The notes beneath the pieces are model-generated. The model worked only from the letters and a program-made list of their open reading frames with translations, ran no database searches and was not told the origin of the DNA. A DNA stretch of 21,418 nt from JACNIZ01 sp964344765 (GTDB lineage: Bacteria > Planctomycetota > UBA1135). The stretch is taken from positions 1 through 21,418 of the forward strand of contig CAYFOM010000057.1 in the NCBI GenBank assembly GCA_964344765.1, given 5' to 3'. Numbering within the stretch: position 1 is the first letter of the stretch; every line of letters starts with the position of its first letter. Positions 13,275 through 21,364 of this stretch are shown in pieces. The translations under genes were made by a program, and so were the position numbers.

Positions 13275-15718
13275 TGCTGATCCACAGTTTTCTGCTCCTG
13301 CCATTGCTCGCAGCCGCTCCCGCCGTTGCTCAGGACGGGCACGCGCAAATCGCCGAGCTTGCCCATCGGCTCGCCCCGGCTTACGTCGACGACGGCCCGC
13401 CGCCGGATGAGGAAGCCGTCGGTCCTTTGCTGGATTTGTTGCTGGCCTTGCCCGAAGGTCATGACCTTGGCGATGCCGAATTGGTGTTTGCGGTTGAGCG
13501 ATTGACGCCGAACTTAGAAGAACGTCACACCGATTTGATTGCGGCTCGGCTAGTGGCCGGCGATTTGCCGAACCCTCGCCTTGCAGCCGAAATGATGCTG
13601 GCAGCGCCGTACTCGGAATCGCGCGTGGCGCTGGCTCGCTTTGCTCTGGATGAAAACCTCGACGCCCGCCAACGCGCTCAAGCCGTCGGCCGCATTCTTG
13701 CCGCCGATGGGCGCAGTGGATTAGAGCGGTTGCGCCCGCTGTTGCACCCGCAGTCCAACTCCGAAGTCCTGCGCCGCATCTACTTCTTTTGGGCGGCGAT
13801 GACGACCGAGGATGATTTGCCCTTCCTCGAAGAACTAGTGCTGCAAGGCCCGGGCATGTGCCGTGAGTTCGCGTTGCAGACTTGGGCGCGCGTCGAAACT
13901 CGGCCGGAGAAGCGCATTGAGATTTTCAAGCATTCGGCGTCGTCGAGTAGCAGTTACCGCAGCGTCGTTGTGCGCTTGCTTGCCCAAGCCGGATCTAGCG
14001 CTGAGTTGGAGCAGCACATCAAAGAAATGCTCAACGCGCCGCGTTCTGAAAACCGGCGTTTGGCGTTGGACGTGCTGCCATACGTCGCCGGCCCCGAAGC
14101 TTTGCTCGCCGAATACAAACGCCAAAGCAGTGAGCACGACACCATCGATCAGCAAGGTCGGTGGATGGTTCGACTGGCTCGACTGAAGCTGGCGGAAGCG
14201 CAGCAGACCGCTGCCGGTTGGCTGATGGAGGAAGGATGGCGTCATCCGCGCTACAGCATGGCGGTATCCAAATCCTTGGCCGAAAGCGACGCGATGGACC
14301 CGCTGCTCGGCTCCTTCTTGAACATGGATGGCCCGCTAGCCGAAGTCAAAATCAGCTTGGCTACCGAACGTGCCGCCCACAGCGCCGACGCGATGGACTA
14401 TTTGCATCAAGTACTGCCCACCGCGGCACCGATGCACGCGCGGCGCATATGTCACGTGTTGGCAGCCAGCGGCAATCCGCAAGACCTGCAGCCGTTGTTT
14501 GATGTGGCGCGCTATCCGCAGCATTCGCCGATGTTGCGCGCCGAAGCGATTCGTCAGCTTGCCCGAACCCCGCATGCGGTTGACTACCTCGGCCGTTTAG
14601 CCGCCGAAGCTGAGTTCGATTTTGAACCTGCCGAGGCGTTGGTCACTGCGTTGATTCGCTCGGGTGATGCGGAATTACGCAAGCTTGGTTTGCAGCGTGC
14701 AAGGAACAGTGGTTGGGTAGTCGCCGGTTTTGGGGCCAACGCCGAAATGTCGCCCGAAATGGATGGCGAGATGGCTTTCGGTTTGCGATGCGCCGGCTGG
14801 CGAGCTCAAGCCGCCGCGCCCAAAGCCGACGAAGGCCATCCTTTACTCGCCGACTTGCTTTTGGCTCTTGCCATTGCACACGACCCGTTTGCCGACGGCA
14901 ATTGGCCGGAACCGCGCGACTTGGAAAGCGAATTCACCGAACTCGTTCTGCAAACCCAAGCCGCAGCCGCGACCGCGCCGGCTGAGTTCCACAAAAACGT
15001 GCCCGGGGTGGCTACCAAAGCTGCGTCTTCTGCAGTATTTGTTTGCGCTCAAGCCGCACTCAAGCACGCACCGGCGACGTCGTTATTAATGGCTTCACAG
15101 TTAGCCTCCCGCGCCGACTTGGGACGCTTGCAACGCGTACGCGCATTGGGATTGGTCGCGCGGGCGGCACAACTTGCCGGTCACACCAAAGCGCACTTGG
15201 CGGCACTGGATCGCATGCTGGCCTTGCTCAAGAACGACCGTGATGAGGCGGTGTTGCTCGAGCTTGCTTACGGCATGGCCATGTCCAGCCCGCGCGGTTG
15301 GCTGCTACCGCGCGATCAAATCGCCCAGCGCCGACTGCTCGCCCACGCCGCCTCGCAAAGCCCGGAAGGCGGCCGCACCGCAGCCATGCGCTGGTTGGCC
15401 GACGGCGGCTGCCCGACCCATACGCTGATTGAGGCAGTAGAAATGCTGCTCGAACCGGTGCCGGATGATCCGACTTACGTGTTCCCAAGCAACGCCTTCT
15501 TGGCCGAAGACTTGGCGCGTAAAGCAATCGACATCGAACCCGATAACGTGCAAGCCCGCTACTTGCTGGTGCGCGCGCTGATCGCCGAAGAAAGCCCGGA
15601 TGAGGCGCTCGTCGAACTGGACGACGTCGTGCGGTTGGCCCCGCCCGGCAGCGAGTTGGCGCTGATCGCCGCTCGTCATAAAGAACAACTGCTCTCGGAA
15701 CTCGTAGAGGAAGACTAG
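13274..15718 (+). CDS. Secreted alpha-helical repeat (HEAT/TPR-like) protein of unknown function
   Basis: The ATG overlaps the nnrD stop (TAATG) and gives a proper signal peptide, LLLPLLAAAPAVAQ, with a likely cut near AVA-Q20. The open frame continues upstream to 12899, but that part is a shadow of nnrD and lacks an export signal. The mature part of the 814-residue product is almost entirely helical. Pairs of helices rich in Ala, Leu and Arg (for example RVALARFALDENLDARQRAQAVGRIL, shown as its hallmarks RVALARFAL and RQRAQAVGRIL) resemble HEAT repeats. The C-terminal part at about 743-805 (AEDLARKAIDIEPDNVQARY, then PDEALVELDDVVRLAP) reads as TPR units. Such solenoids bind other proteins. 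No catalytic motif is seen. The role is probably periplasmic scaffolding, possibly with the YdjY protein that follows 1 nt later. Confidence 0.83.
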   Translation: MLIHSFLLLPLLAAAPAVAQDGHAQIAELAHRLAPAYVDDGPPPDEEAVGPLLDLLLALPEGHDLGDAELVFAVERLTPNLEERHTDLIAARLVAGDLPNPRLAAEMMLAAPYSESRVALARFALDENLDARQRAQAVGRILAADGRSGLERLRPLLHPQSNSEVLRRIYFFWAAMTTEDDLPFLEELVLQGPGMCREFALQTWARVETRPEKRIEIFKHSASSSSSYRSVVVRLLAQAGSSAELEQHIKEMLNAPRSENRRLALDVLPYVAGPEALLAEYKRQSSEHDTIDQQGRWMVRLARLKLAEAQQTAAGWLMEEGWRHPRYSMAVSKSLAESDAMDPLLGSFLNMDGPLAEVKISLATERAAHSADAMDYLHQVLPTAAPMHARRICHVLAASGNPQDLQPLFDVARYPQHSPMLRAEAIRQLARTPHAVDYLGRLAAEAEFDFEPAEALVTALIRSGDAELRKLGLQRARNSGWVVAGFGANAEMSPEMDGEMAFGLRCAGWRAQAAAPKADEGHPLLADLLLALAIAHDPFADGNWPEPRDLESEFTELVLQTQAAAATAPAEFHKNVPGVATKAASSAVFVCAQAALKHAPATSLLMASQLASRADLGRLQRVRALGLVARAAQLAGHTKAHLAALDRMLALLKNDRDEAVLLELAYGMAMSSPRGWLLPRDQIAQRRLLAHAASQSPEGGRTAAMRWLADGGCPTHTLIEAVEMLLEPVPDDPTYVFPSNAFLAEDLARKAIDIEPDNVQARYLLVRALIAEESPDEALVELDDVVRLAPPGSELALIAARHKEQLLSELVEED

Positions 15719-15719
15719 G

Positions 15720-16589
15720 ATGTACTCCATGCCACGCCCCATGCTGTTCGGTTCATTCGCACTGCTGCTGTTGGCGGCGAGCCAGCCCTTAATGCAAGCG
15801 CGGACGTCGTCCGCCGAAGTTGCGGTCGTTCCCGAGTCCCGTCAGGAGCCACAGCAAGAGCAAGCCAACCCTTTGTTGCAGGAGCTGGCGCAGAATGGCG
15901 TGCACTTGGATTTGAAGCGCAAGCTGATCCAAGTCGACGCGGAGATTTGCCAAGACCGCGAGCCGCTCGAGTACTTGCTCATCACCGAAAACGGCAAAGA
16001 TCACGAGAGCTTGTTGCGCAGTAATGGCTTGTCGGCTCAGGCGTTGAACACCGCAATGTTGTTGCTCGGCGTTCAAGCCGGAAGCAACGTGGTTTACAAG
16101 GAAATCGACCCGCCGCCGACGCGCGAGGAATTTGAAGCCGGCGCACCGCTTTATGAAATTCAGCCGCCAGCCGGCGACGGCTTTTATCTCTACGTGACCT
16201 GGGAAGGCACCAACACCGCCGGTGAATCCGAAACCTACTTTTACCGCGCCGAAGATCTGGTTGTGAACGTGGCCGGAGATCGCACATATCAACGCGGCAA
16301 ATGGGTGTATTTAGGTTCGCGATTCATTCGCCCGCACAAAGATGCGGAAGAATTCTTCGCCGCCGAGGGCGAGGGCAATTTGATCAGCATCTGCTACTTC
16401 AGCCCGGCCAACCAATTGCTGACCGGTGCCGACATGGAAGCCGATAACCAGTACATCTGGTATCCCAACATGTTTTTGCTGCCGGAAATCGGTCACGAGG
16501 TAAAGTTCCTGATCAGTTTGGAGAAGCTTGACTCCGTGCCAAAGACGGCCACCGCCGCCAATAGTCCCCCTCAAAAAGAAGCAAAGTGA
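15720..16589 (+). CDS. YdjY-domain protein, secreted or membrane-anchored
   Basis: The 289-residue protein begins with a hydrophobic segment (about 8-24) that serves as a signal peptide or anchor, followed by a Q/E-rich linker. Residues about 56-165 carry the YdjY domain: GVHLDLKRKLIQVDAEIC, EPLEYLLITENGKDHESLL, ALNTAMLLLGVQAGS and GFYLYVTWEGT. A tyrosine-rich C-terminal part (TYFYRAEDLVVN, QYIWYPNMFLLP) completes it. The biochemical role of YdjY domains is not established to my knowledge; the family is periplasmic and sometimes associated with electron-transfer genes. AGAGGA at 15706-15711 lies 8 nt before the ATG, one of the better ribosome sites in the window. It starts 1 nt after the helical-repeat gene and its last four bases (GTGA) overlap the start of ino1. 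Confidence 0.85.
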   Translation: MYSMPRPMLFGSFALLLLAASQPLMQARTSSAEVAVVPESRQEPQQEQANPLLQELAQNGVHLDLKRKLIQVDAEICQDREPLEYLLITENGKDHESLLRSNGLSAQALNTAMLLLGVQAGSNVVYKEIDPPPTREEFEAGAPLYEIQPPAGDGFYLYVTWEGTNTAGESETYFYRAEDLVVNVAGDRTYQRGKWVYLGSRFIRPHKDAEEFFAAEGEGNLISICYFSPANQLLTGADMEADNQYIWYPNMFLLPEIGHEVKFLISLEKLDSVPKTATAANSPPQKEAK

Positions 16590-17785
16590 GCTCTGATCCT
16601 GTCAAAACCGGACTGCTGCTGGTCGGCGTCCGCGGTTCCATCGGTACGACGGTGCTGCATGGTTTGGAATCCATGCGGGGCGGCCAAGCACCGGTGGGCT
16701 TGGTGACGGAAACACCGCAATTCGCGCGCGTGCCGTGGGAAGACGTCGGCCGTTTCCGGGTGATGGGTTGGGACATCGGCGGCGATTGCCACCGTGCGGC
16801 TTTCGACCTCAGTCGCATCGGCGTGCTGCCGCATGACTTGGTTGAGCTATGCGCCGGCGTACGCGACCGCCTCAACCTAACGGTTGCGCCAGGCATTCCC
16901 GAGCCGGAAGACGCATCGCTTTCCGATCGCGCCAGTGCCGATCGCCTGGCGTTGTCGTTGCCCGATGCAGTGCAAGCCTTGCGCGACGACATTCGTTATT
17001 GGAAGAAGGACGAAGGTCTGCGGCGCATGGTCGTGGTTTATCTGGCCACTGCCGAACGTCAGCGTCAGTTGCCCGACGAGTGGTTGGATGAGAACGCCGA
17101 CCCGCTCGAATTGCTGAAAGCTGCACCGCACGACCTCTCGCGGTCGCTGCTCTACGCCATCGCCGCAATTGCCGAGGGAGTTCCGTTCGTCAACTTCACT
17201 CCTGCACCGGGTGGATCCGTACCCGCCATTGCCGGCTTTGCCAAACGTAACGGGGTGCCGGTTTTGGGCAACGACGGCAAAACCGGCGAGACCTTATTGA
17301 AGACCGCGTTGGCGCCGATGTTCCGCGACCGCGGCCTGAACGTGTTGGCCTGGGAGGGCTACAACATGCTCGGTAATCGCGATGGCGCGGCGTTGGCCGA
17401 ACCGGAACGCAAAGCAGGAAAAATCGCCAATAAGGGCAACGTCATTCATTCGATTCTCGACAGCGAGCGCGTGCATTCCGGCGTGTCGATCGAATTTGTG
17501 CCCAGTTTGCACGACTTGAAAACGGCGATGGACTTCGTTCATTTCGAAGGCTTCCTCGGTGCCAAGATGCAGTTGCAGTTCACCTGGCAAGCCAGCGACT
17601 CGGCGTTGGCCGCTCCACTTGTGCTGGACCTCGCGCGCATTGCTTTGCTGGCTCAGGAGCGCGGCGAAGGCGGACCTTGCCAAGCCGCAGCGTCGTTCTT
17701 TAAGGATCCGCTGGGGGTGAAGGATCACGACTTCCACCGCCAGATGGATCGCCTGCGCAAATGGGCGTGCGATGCAGCTGAGTGA
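16586..17785 (+). CDS. ino1: Inositol-3-phosphate synthase (myo-inositol-1-phosphate synthase)
   Basis: This NAD-dependent cytoplasmic enzyme converts glucose 6-phosphate to 1L-myo-inositol 3-phosphate, the first step to inositol lipids and inositol solutes. The 399-residue protein opens with the nucleotide-binding loop GVRGSIGTTVLHGL (14-27). The family signature follows: VNFTPAPGGSVPAIAGFAKR, VLGNDGKTGETLLKTALAP, and NVLAWEGYNMLGNRDG. KGNVIHSILDSER and FVHFEGFLGAKMQLQFTWQ make up the catalytic end. The length matches bacterial forms and is shorter than the eukaryotic enzyme of about 510-530. The start is GTG 16586, overlapping the previous stop as GTGA. Its 3' end overlaps queA by 14 nt. 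No inositol monophosphatase or phosphatidylinositol synthase gene is in the window, so the end product is unknown. Confidence 0.94.
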   Translation: MSSDPVKTGLLLVGVRGSIGTTVLHGLESMRGGQAPVGLVTETPQFARVPWEDVGRFRVMGWDIGGDCHRAAFDLSRIGVLPHDLVELCAGVRDRLNLTVAPGIPEPEDASLSDRASADRLALSLPDAVQALRDDIRYWKKDEGLRRMVVVYLATAERQRQLPDEWLDENADPLELLKAAPHDLSRSLLYAIAAIAEGVPFVNFTPAPGGSVPAIAGFAKRNGVPVLGNDGKTGETLLKTALAPMFRDRGLNVLAWEGYNMLGNRDGAALAEPERKAGKIANKGNVIHSILDSERVHSGVSIEFVPSLHDLKTAMDFVHFEGFLGAKMQLQFTWQASDSALAAPLVLDLARIALLAQERGEGGPCQAAASFFKDPLGVKDHDFHRQMDRLRKWACDAAE

Positions 17786-18842
17786 GCTTGACTTTGACCT
17801 GCCCGAACGACTGATCGCGCGGCGGCCGCTGGACCAACGCGACCAATCGCGGTTGATGGTCCATCACTGCGGCGCCGATCAAACTGAGCACGCTCAATTC
17901 CATCAACTCGGTCAATGGCTGCGCGCCGGCGACCTGTTGGTGCTGAACGATTCGCAAGTCATTCCAGCGCGCATGGTCTGCCGAAAGCCGACCGGCGGTG
18001 CGGTCGAGGGACTGTGGCTGCAAACCAACGCCGACGGACTTGGGTTGTGCATGCTGTCGGGTGGACGGTTGCGCCCCGGCGTCGAAATTGGTTTCGGCGG
18101 GAACGAGCTGCAGCTGCGGCTTCAGGAGAAATTGGGTGGCGGGCGATGGCTGATCGAAAACCTCACCGATCTGAGTTGGCAACAGCTGCTGCAGCAATTT
18201 GGTTCGACTCCACTGCCGCCGTACATCCGCCGCTTGCGTCGCGAGTTGGGCGAAGCCGAGGATTCCGACGAAGACCGGCAGCGCTACCAAACGGTTTGGG
18301 CCGAGCAACCCGGTTCGGTTGCGGCGCCCACCGCCAGCCTGCATTTCTCTCCTGACTTGCTGGCCGAGCTGGACCGAATGGGGGTAATGCGCACCCAAAT
18401 CACGCTGCACGTCGGCGCCGGCACCTTCTTGCCTGTGGAAACCGACGCGGTGGAGCAGCATCGCATGCACGCCGAGAGTTTCGAGCTCAGTGAATCGGCC
18501 GCGGCCGATCTGCGCTTGGCGAGGCAGGAAGGGCGACGGGTGATCTCGGTCGGGACGACCGCTTGCCGTCTGCTGGAATCCTTGCCGGAACAACCCTCTG
18601 GTATGGTGGGAGAGACGGATCTCTTCATGCTCCCCGGCCACCAATTTCGCTGGACCGACGCGCTGCTGACCAATTTCCACACTCCCAAAAGCACGCTTTT
18701 GGCCCTAGTTGCAGCCTTCGCCGGCCAAAAAATGGGGGCGGAAAATCGCGGTTTGAGCCGTGTACACGCTCTTTATCAGGCGGCTATCGATCAGGAATAC
18801 CGCTTTTACAGCTATGGCGACGCGTCGCTGTGGCTGCCCTGA
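17772..18842 (+). CDS. queA: S-adenosylmethionine:tRNA ribosyltransferase-isomerase
   Basis: QueA transfers and isomerises the ribosyl part of SAM onto 7-aminomethyl-7-deazaguanine in tRNA, forming epoxyqueuosine at the wobble position of Asp, Asn, His and Tyr tRNAs. All family blocks are present in order: FDLPERLIARRPLDQRDQSR, GDLLVLNDSQVIPAR, PLPPYIRR, YQTVWAEQPGSVAAPTASLH, HVGAGTFLPVETD, HRMHAESFEL, SVGTTACRLLES, TNFHTPKSTLLALVAAFAG and DQEYRFYSYGDASL. The length of 356 residues is normal. The ATG at 17772 lies 14 nt inside ino1, so translation is probably coupled. It ends the five-gene block. Other queuosine genes (tgt, queG, queC-E) are not in the window. Confidence 0.97.
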   Translation: MQLSELDFDLPERLIARRPLDQRDQSRLMVHHCGADQTEHAQFHQLGQWLRAGDLLVLNDSQVIPARMVCRKPTGGAVEGLWLQTNADGLGLCMLSGGRLRPGVEIGFGGNELQLRLQEKLGGGRWLIENLTDLSWQQLLQQFGSTPLPPYIRRLRRELGEAEDSDEDRQRYQTVWAEQPGSVAAPTASLHFSPDLLAELDRMGVMRTQITLHVGAGTFLPVETDAVEQHRMHAESFELSESAAADLRLARQEGRRVISVGTTACRLLESLPEQPSGMVGETDLFMLPGHQFRWTDALLTNFHTPKSTLLALVAAFAGQKMGAENRGLSRVHALYQAAIDQEYRFYSYGDASLWLP

Positions 18843-18869
18843 TCTCAAGAATCCTAATTTTTCCCCGAA

Positions 18870-18888
18870 ATGCCGCTGGAAGTGGCAT
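18870..18888 (+). terminator. Hairpin after queA
   Basis: ATGCCGCT and AGTGGCAT form an 8-bp stem with one G-T pair around the loop GGA, 27 nt after the queA stop. No T-run follows directly; CTCTTT occurs about 20 nt later. It may mark the end of the five-gene transcript or be a leader structure for the FG-GAP gene. Confidence 0.35.
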
Positions 18889-18971
18889 GATGGAACTCTC
18901 CCTCTTTAGCGCGCAAAAGCCCCGGCGTGCCCGGTCGTGCGTGCTTTCCAAGGTCCCTCTCCCCTACGACC

Positions 18972-21200
18972 ATGAAAATTCGCTACCCCATTGCTGTAGC
19001 GGGCCTGTTTACGCTCGGCCTCGCAGCAACTTCCCCTGCTCAGGGCGTCATTCACCAGTGGTTTGGTGACGCGCGCTACGACGGCCTCGGCCGTGCTGTA
19101 GCCGACGTCGGCGACGTCAACGGCGATGGTTCCGATGACATCCTCGTCGGTGCGCCGCTCGAAGACACCAACGGCACCGATGCCGGCCTTGTGCGTTTAT
19201 ATAGCGGTTCCAGCGGCAGCATTCTGCGCGAGTGGAACGGTTGGGCTGGTCAGGACAACCTCGGCTTTGCCGTGGCATCCTGCGGTGACGTCAACGGTGA
19301 CGGCACTCCCGACATGATGATTTCCGGCTACCGCGCCGACTTCGCCGGATCGGGCGCAGGCCGCGTGCAAATTATTTCCGGTTCAAACTGGAGCTTGATT
19401 CGCACTCACGATGGATTGGCGGCCAAGGACTTCTTCGGCTACGACGTCACCGGATTGGGCGACATTAACGGCGACTTCTACGACGATTACGCGATCACCG
19501 CAATCCAGTACGACTTCGATTCGATCTCGCCGGGACCGGGCGTGGGTTACGTCAAGGTTTACTCGGGCCTGACCGGCACCGAGATCTATCACCTTGCAGG
19601 CACCGCCAACAAAGACTGGTTCGGTTGTTCGATCTCCGACGTCGGCGATATGGACGGCGATGGACGCCCGGACATCTTGATCGGTTCCTACGGCAAAGAC
19701 CCAGCAGGTATGGGCAAGGCCGGTGAAGTGCACGTTTACTCAGGCGCCACGGGTTCCCTGCTGATGAGTTGGGGCGGCGATGTAGCCAACGACAAGTTGG
19801 GTATTGATGTGGAAGGTGCTGGTGACGTTAACGGCGACGGCGTTCCCGACGTAATCGCCGGTGCACACCACAACGATCAAAACGGCAATAACTGCGGCAT
19901 GGCTCGGGTTTACTCCGGCGCAGATGGCTCGACGTTGTACACCTGGTATGGCGATGACGCCGAAGATCTCTTCGGTATGTCGGTTGCCGGTGGCGGCGAC
20001 ATGGATGGCGATGGATTCGACGACCTACTCGTCGGTATTCGCCACGACGACACTAATGGCGATAACTCGGGTGCAGCCCGCGCCTTCTCTGGTGTCGACG
20101 GCTCCGTGATTTGGACCGCTTACGGTTCGGCTGGTGATGACTTGCTTGGTTTTGCTGTTGCCGTAACCGGCGACATCAACGGTGATGGCATTGATGACTG
20201 CGTGCTTGGCGGATCGCAATACAACAACGGTCCTGGTCCAGGTAACGGCGTGGTGCAAGCCATCGACCCGACCGATCTGCCTCCGCCTCCTCCGCCGCCT
20301 TACCCGAACCTGCCGAGCACTTTCGTGGCATTGGGTAGTGGTTACGCCGACAACTTCGACGGCCACGCAGGCGCGCCGCCGTCGCACTTCGGCATCAACC
20401 AATTGCACGGCTTGCTGCGCACCGACGACCCGAACGCATGGTGCAACATCGGCCAGAACGGTGCATGCACCGGCGGTAGCTCGGGCATTGGTCCTTTCTC
20501 CGGCTCCTTCGACTTGGAAATGGGCGCCGCTCCAGGCTCGGCTGGTAGCTACGCAGTTGCCAACGGCTTGGTCATCGGCCTCGATGGCGGGGGATCGTCC
20601 AACTGGGAGTTGGACTTCATGGTCTACAACTTCGGTGAAGAACAGGACGACGATGACGGCGTCTTTGTTTCGACCGATGCCATTAACTGGGAACGTGTCG
20701 GCTCCGGCTGGTTCAACCTGCCGGTTAACACTTGGACTCACGTTACCGGTGTTGCTTTGGATTCGACCACCGTCGACGTCTCCGGTCAGTTCTACTTGCT
20801 GATCGCTCAGACCGACAACGTCGAATTGGGTGGTGGTGACGGCGTATTGGTCGATGATCTGAACATCGCCCCATACTCCGCCGGTTACCAGTTGACCCAA
20901 ATTACTCCTGGAACCGCAGGCACCGTAAACACCATTGAGGTGGAAGGCGGCACTCCTGGTCAAAACACTACCTTTGCTTACGCATTGCTGACCGGCAGCT
21001 TCGCCGTACCTGGTTGTGCAGGCTTGTCGGTTGACCTGAACTGGCCGACCGTGATCGGTTCCGCGACTGCAGACGCTTCGGGACATGCTGAATTCAGCAT
21101 GATGGTCCCGGGTGTTGCGTCCGGTTTGACCGCACACGTTCAGGCAGTTGAGTTGTCAACCTGTCAGAAGACGAATCTGTACACCATTACATTCCCGTAG
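18972..21200 (+). CDS. Secreted FG-GAP (integrin-alpha-like) beta-propeller protein
   Basis: ATG 18972 gives a clear signal peptide (PIAVAGLFTLGLAATSPAQG); GTG 18927 would place an unlikely arginine/proline-rich tail before it. The 742-residue product has seven FG-GAP repeats, each with a calcium-loop motif: DVNGDGSDD (48), DVNGDGTPD (106), DINGDFYDD (164), DMDGDGRPD (226), DVNGDGVPD (286), DMDGDGFDD (343) and DINGDGIDD (401). The even spacing of 57-62 residues predicts a complete seven-bladed propeller. A proline run (437-443) leads to a beta-rich domain at about 450-650, with NFDGHAGAPPSHFG and WELDFMVYNFGEEQDDDDG, which may be lectin-like. The last 90 or so residues (ITPGTAGTVNTIEVEGGTPG through a paired-cysteine GCAGLSVDLNW to CQKTNLYTITFP) look like a repeat-ending domain of secreted planctomycete proteins, from memory only. 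The likely role is extracellular binding or adhesion. It has its own terminator. Confidence 0.9.
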   Translation: MKIRYPIAVAGLFTLGLAATSPAQGVIHQWFGDARYDGLGRAVADVGDVNGDGSDDILVGAPLEDTNGTDAGLVRLYSGSSGSILREWNGWAGQDNLGFAVASCGDVNGDGTPDMMISGYRADFAGSGAGRVQIISGSNWSLIRTHDGLAAKDFFGYDVTGLGDINGDFYDDYAITAIQYDFDSISPGPGVGYVKVYSGLTGTEIYHLAGTANKDWFGCSISDVGDMDGDGRPDILIGSYGKDPAGMGKAGEVHVYSGATGSLLMSWGGDVANDKLGIDVEGAGDVNGDGVPDVIAGAHHNDQNGNNCGMARVYSGADGSTLYTWYGDDAEDLFGMSVAGGGDMDGDGFDDLLVGIRHDDTNGDNSGAARAFSGVDGSVIWTAYGSAGDDLLGFAVAVTGDINGDGIDDCVLGGSQYNNGPGPGNGVVQAIDPTDLPPPPPPPYPNLPSTFVALGSGYADNFDGHAGAPPSHFGINQLHGLLRTDDPNAWCNIGQNGACTGGSSGIGPFSGSFDLEMGAAPGSAGSYAVANGLVIGLDGGGSSNWELDFMVYNFGEEQDDDDGVFVSTDAINWERVGSGWFNLPVNTWTHVTGVALDSTTVDVSGQFYLLIAQTDNVELGGGDGVLVDDLNIAPYSAGYQLTQITPGTAGTVNTIEVEGGTPGQNTTFAYALLTGSFAVPGCAGLSVDLNWPTVIGSATADASGHAEFSMMVPGVASGLTAHVQAVELSTCQKTNLYTITFP

Positions 21201-21223
21201 GGACTCGGGATTCCATAACCGTT

Positions 21224-21254
21224 GGGGTCGCCGCTTGCGGTGGCCCCTTTTTTT
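21224..21254 (+). terminator. Intrinsic (rho-independent) terminator after the FG-GAP gene
   Basis: GGGGTCGCCG (21224-21233) pairs with TGCGGTGGCCCC-side bases to form a 10-bp GC-rich stem with loop CTTG (two G-T pairs), followed at once by TTTTTTT (21248-21254) and then GTTTTT. It lies 23 nt after the stop codon. This is the only textbook terminator in the window. Confidence 0.9.
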
Positions 21255-21260
21255 GTTTTT

Positions 21261-21364
21261 GTGGTGGGTGGGTGTTTTTGAAATGCCATCCCGGGGCTTA
21301 GACCGGATGGCTTCGCCATTCGGATGCGCCGCGGGATGGCATCTCAAAAACACGCATCTACCAC
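21261..21364. repeat. Long hairpin-forming inverted repeat with nested stem
   Basis: Two 37-nt arms (21261-21297 and 21328-21364) are inverted copies with about five differences, two of which are still G-T pairs. The innermost 26 nt match at 24 positions. The 30-nt centre contains a further 9-bp hairpin, CCGGATGGC (21303-21311) and GCCATTCGG (21315-21323), with loop TTC. GGATGGC or its complement recurs in both the arms and the centre. It encodes no evident protein. It could be a dispersed REP/MITE-like palindrome or a structured RNA; the flanking DNA shows no clear target-site duplication. Confidence 0.75.

Noticed and set aside
17700..18680. A 326-codon open frame opposite queA
   Set aside because: QueA is certain from its motifs, and the antisense frame arises from codon bias.
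20025..21137. A 370-codon open frame opposite the FG-GAP gene
   Set aside because: The forward frame has a signal peptide, regular repeats and its own terminator; the antisense product has no domain.
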